The notes under the pieces are model-generated. The model saw only the letters and a list, made by a program, of their open reading frames with translations, was not told the origin of the DNA and made no database searches. From Micromonospora sp. U21 (GTDB lineage Bacteria; Actinomycetota; Actinomycetes; Mycobacteriales; Micromonosporaceae), in contig NZ_JAGPYK010000008.1 of the NCBI RefSeq assembly GCF_018070045.1, forward strand, positions 241,657-305,656: a DNA stretch of 64,000 nucleotides, given 5' to 3'. The translations under genes were made by a program, and so were the position numbers. The first letter of the stretch is position 1, and every line of letters starts with the position of its first letter. Shown here in pieces: positions 63,766-64,000 of this stretch.

Positions 63766-64000
63766 ATGGACAAACTTTCAGATCTGGCGGTGGCCGCGTG
63801 CCACAGCGTAAACCCTGCCCGGTGGGGGCAGGTCCTGGCCGGGGTGTGCGATGCGTTCGCGGGTCGGTTCGGTCGGGTCGAGCCGCGTCGGGCGGCGGTG
63901 GCGTTCGTGACCGGTCTGTTGGCCGAGATCGAGGTCAAGACGTGTTGGCAGTTGGCGGAGCAGGCCGGGCATGCCCGCCCGGATGCGATGCAGCGGTTGT
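63766..64000 (+). mobile_element. IS701-type transposase, 5' part (runs off the window)
   Basis: The frame from ATG 63766 encodes MDKLSDLAVAACHSVNPARW, then AGRFGRVEPRRAAVAFVTGL and CWQLAEQAGHARPDAMQRL, matching the conserved N-terminal region of IS701-family transposases of actinomycetes. About 78 residues are visible; the catalytic DDE part lies beyond the window. It is the only clear insertion sequence here and marks the right end of this segment. Confidence 0.88.

Overview
The DNA is very GC-rich, with strong third-position G/C bias, frequent GTG starts, GGAGG-type ribosome binding sites and typical actinobacterial families: TipAS regulators, MMPL transporters, a deazaflavin-dependent oxidoreductase, a DivIVA-like protein, DUF2637 and replication-relaxation proteins, and an IS701-type transposase. 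I infer an actinomycete, most likely a member of the Micromonosporaceae. No tRNA, rRNA or CRISPR array was recognised.

1-26 kb is chromosomal-looking and metabolically mixed. It holds a GGDEF-EAL signalling protein, a MerR/TipAS regulator, a LppX-like secreted protein, a class A beta-lactamase-like hydrolase, a gluconokinase-like FGGY kinase, two paralogous membrane proteins (7.5 and 11.5 kb) and an epoxide hydrolase behind a leader peptide with an attenuator-like hairpin. These are followed by a DoxX-like/flavin fusion, two VOC proteins, a GYD protein, two MMPL transporters around a histidine kinase/response regulator pair, nicotinate phosphoribosyltransferase, an endonuclease/exonuclease/phosphatase-family protein, an F420-type oxidoreductase and a GT-C glycosyltransferase.

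26-34 kb is a scrapyard of mobile and broken DNA. An MMPL remnant is split by an insertion carrying frameshifted acidic and truncated genes. Next come a cysteine-rich miniprotein, a DUF2637 protein and a replication-relaxation protein from an integrative or plasmid-like element, a large PLD/SF2 helicase/DUF3427 protein, and an ATPase fragment behind a near-consensus promoter.

34.4-58.3 kb is the main find: a complete-looking dpd island, the system known from Salmonella Montevideo for placing 7-deazaguanine derivatives in DNA and restricting unmodified DNA. The plus-strand arm reads dpdE-F-G-H-I-J-K-D (helicases, ATPase, PLD nuclease). The minus-strand arm reads queC-queE-queD-dpdC-dpdB2-dpdA-dpdB1, making preQ0 and inserting it in DNA. 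The arms converge on a hairpin near 51.94 kb, and within each arm most genes overlap by a few bases. The unusual points are two DGQHR (DpdB-like) proteins bracketing a single DpdA, and a QueE with a stretched CX14CX2C cluster motif.

58.5-64 kb holds a flavoprotein/XRE-regulator pair, a three-gene cluster with a DivIVA-like protein, a caspase-like H/C-dyad protein, a secreted protein made of three near-identical repeats, and the start of an IS701-type transposase that runs off the window. Coordinates and motif positions were worked out by reading the sequence; family names rest on recognised motifs, not database searches.
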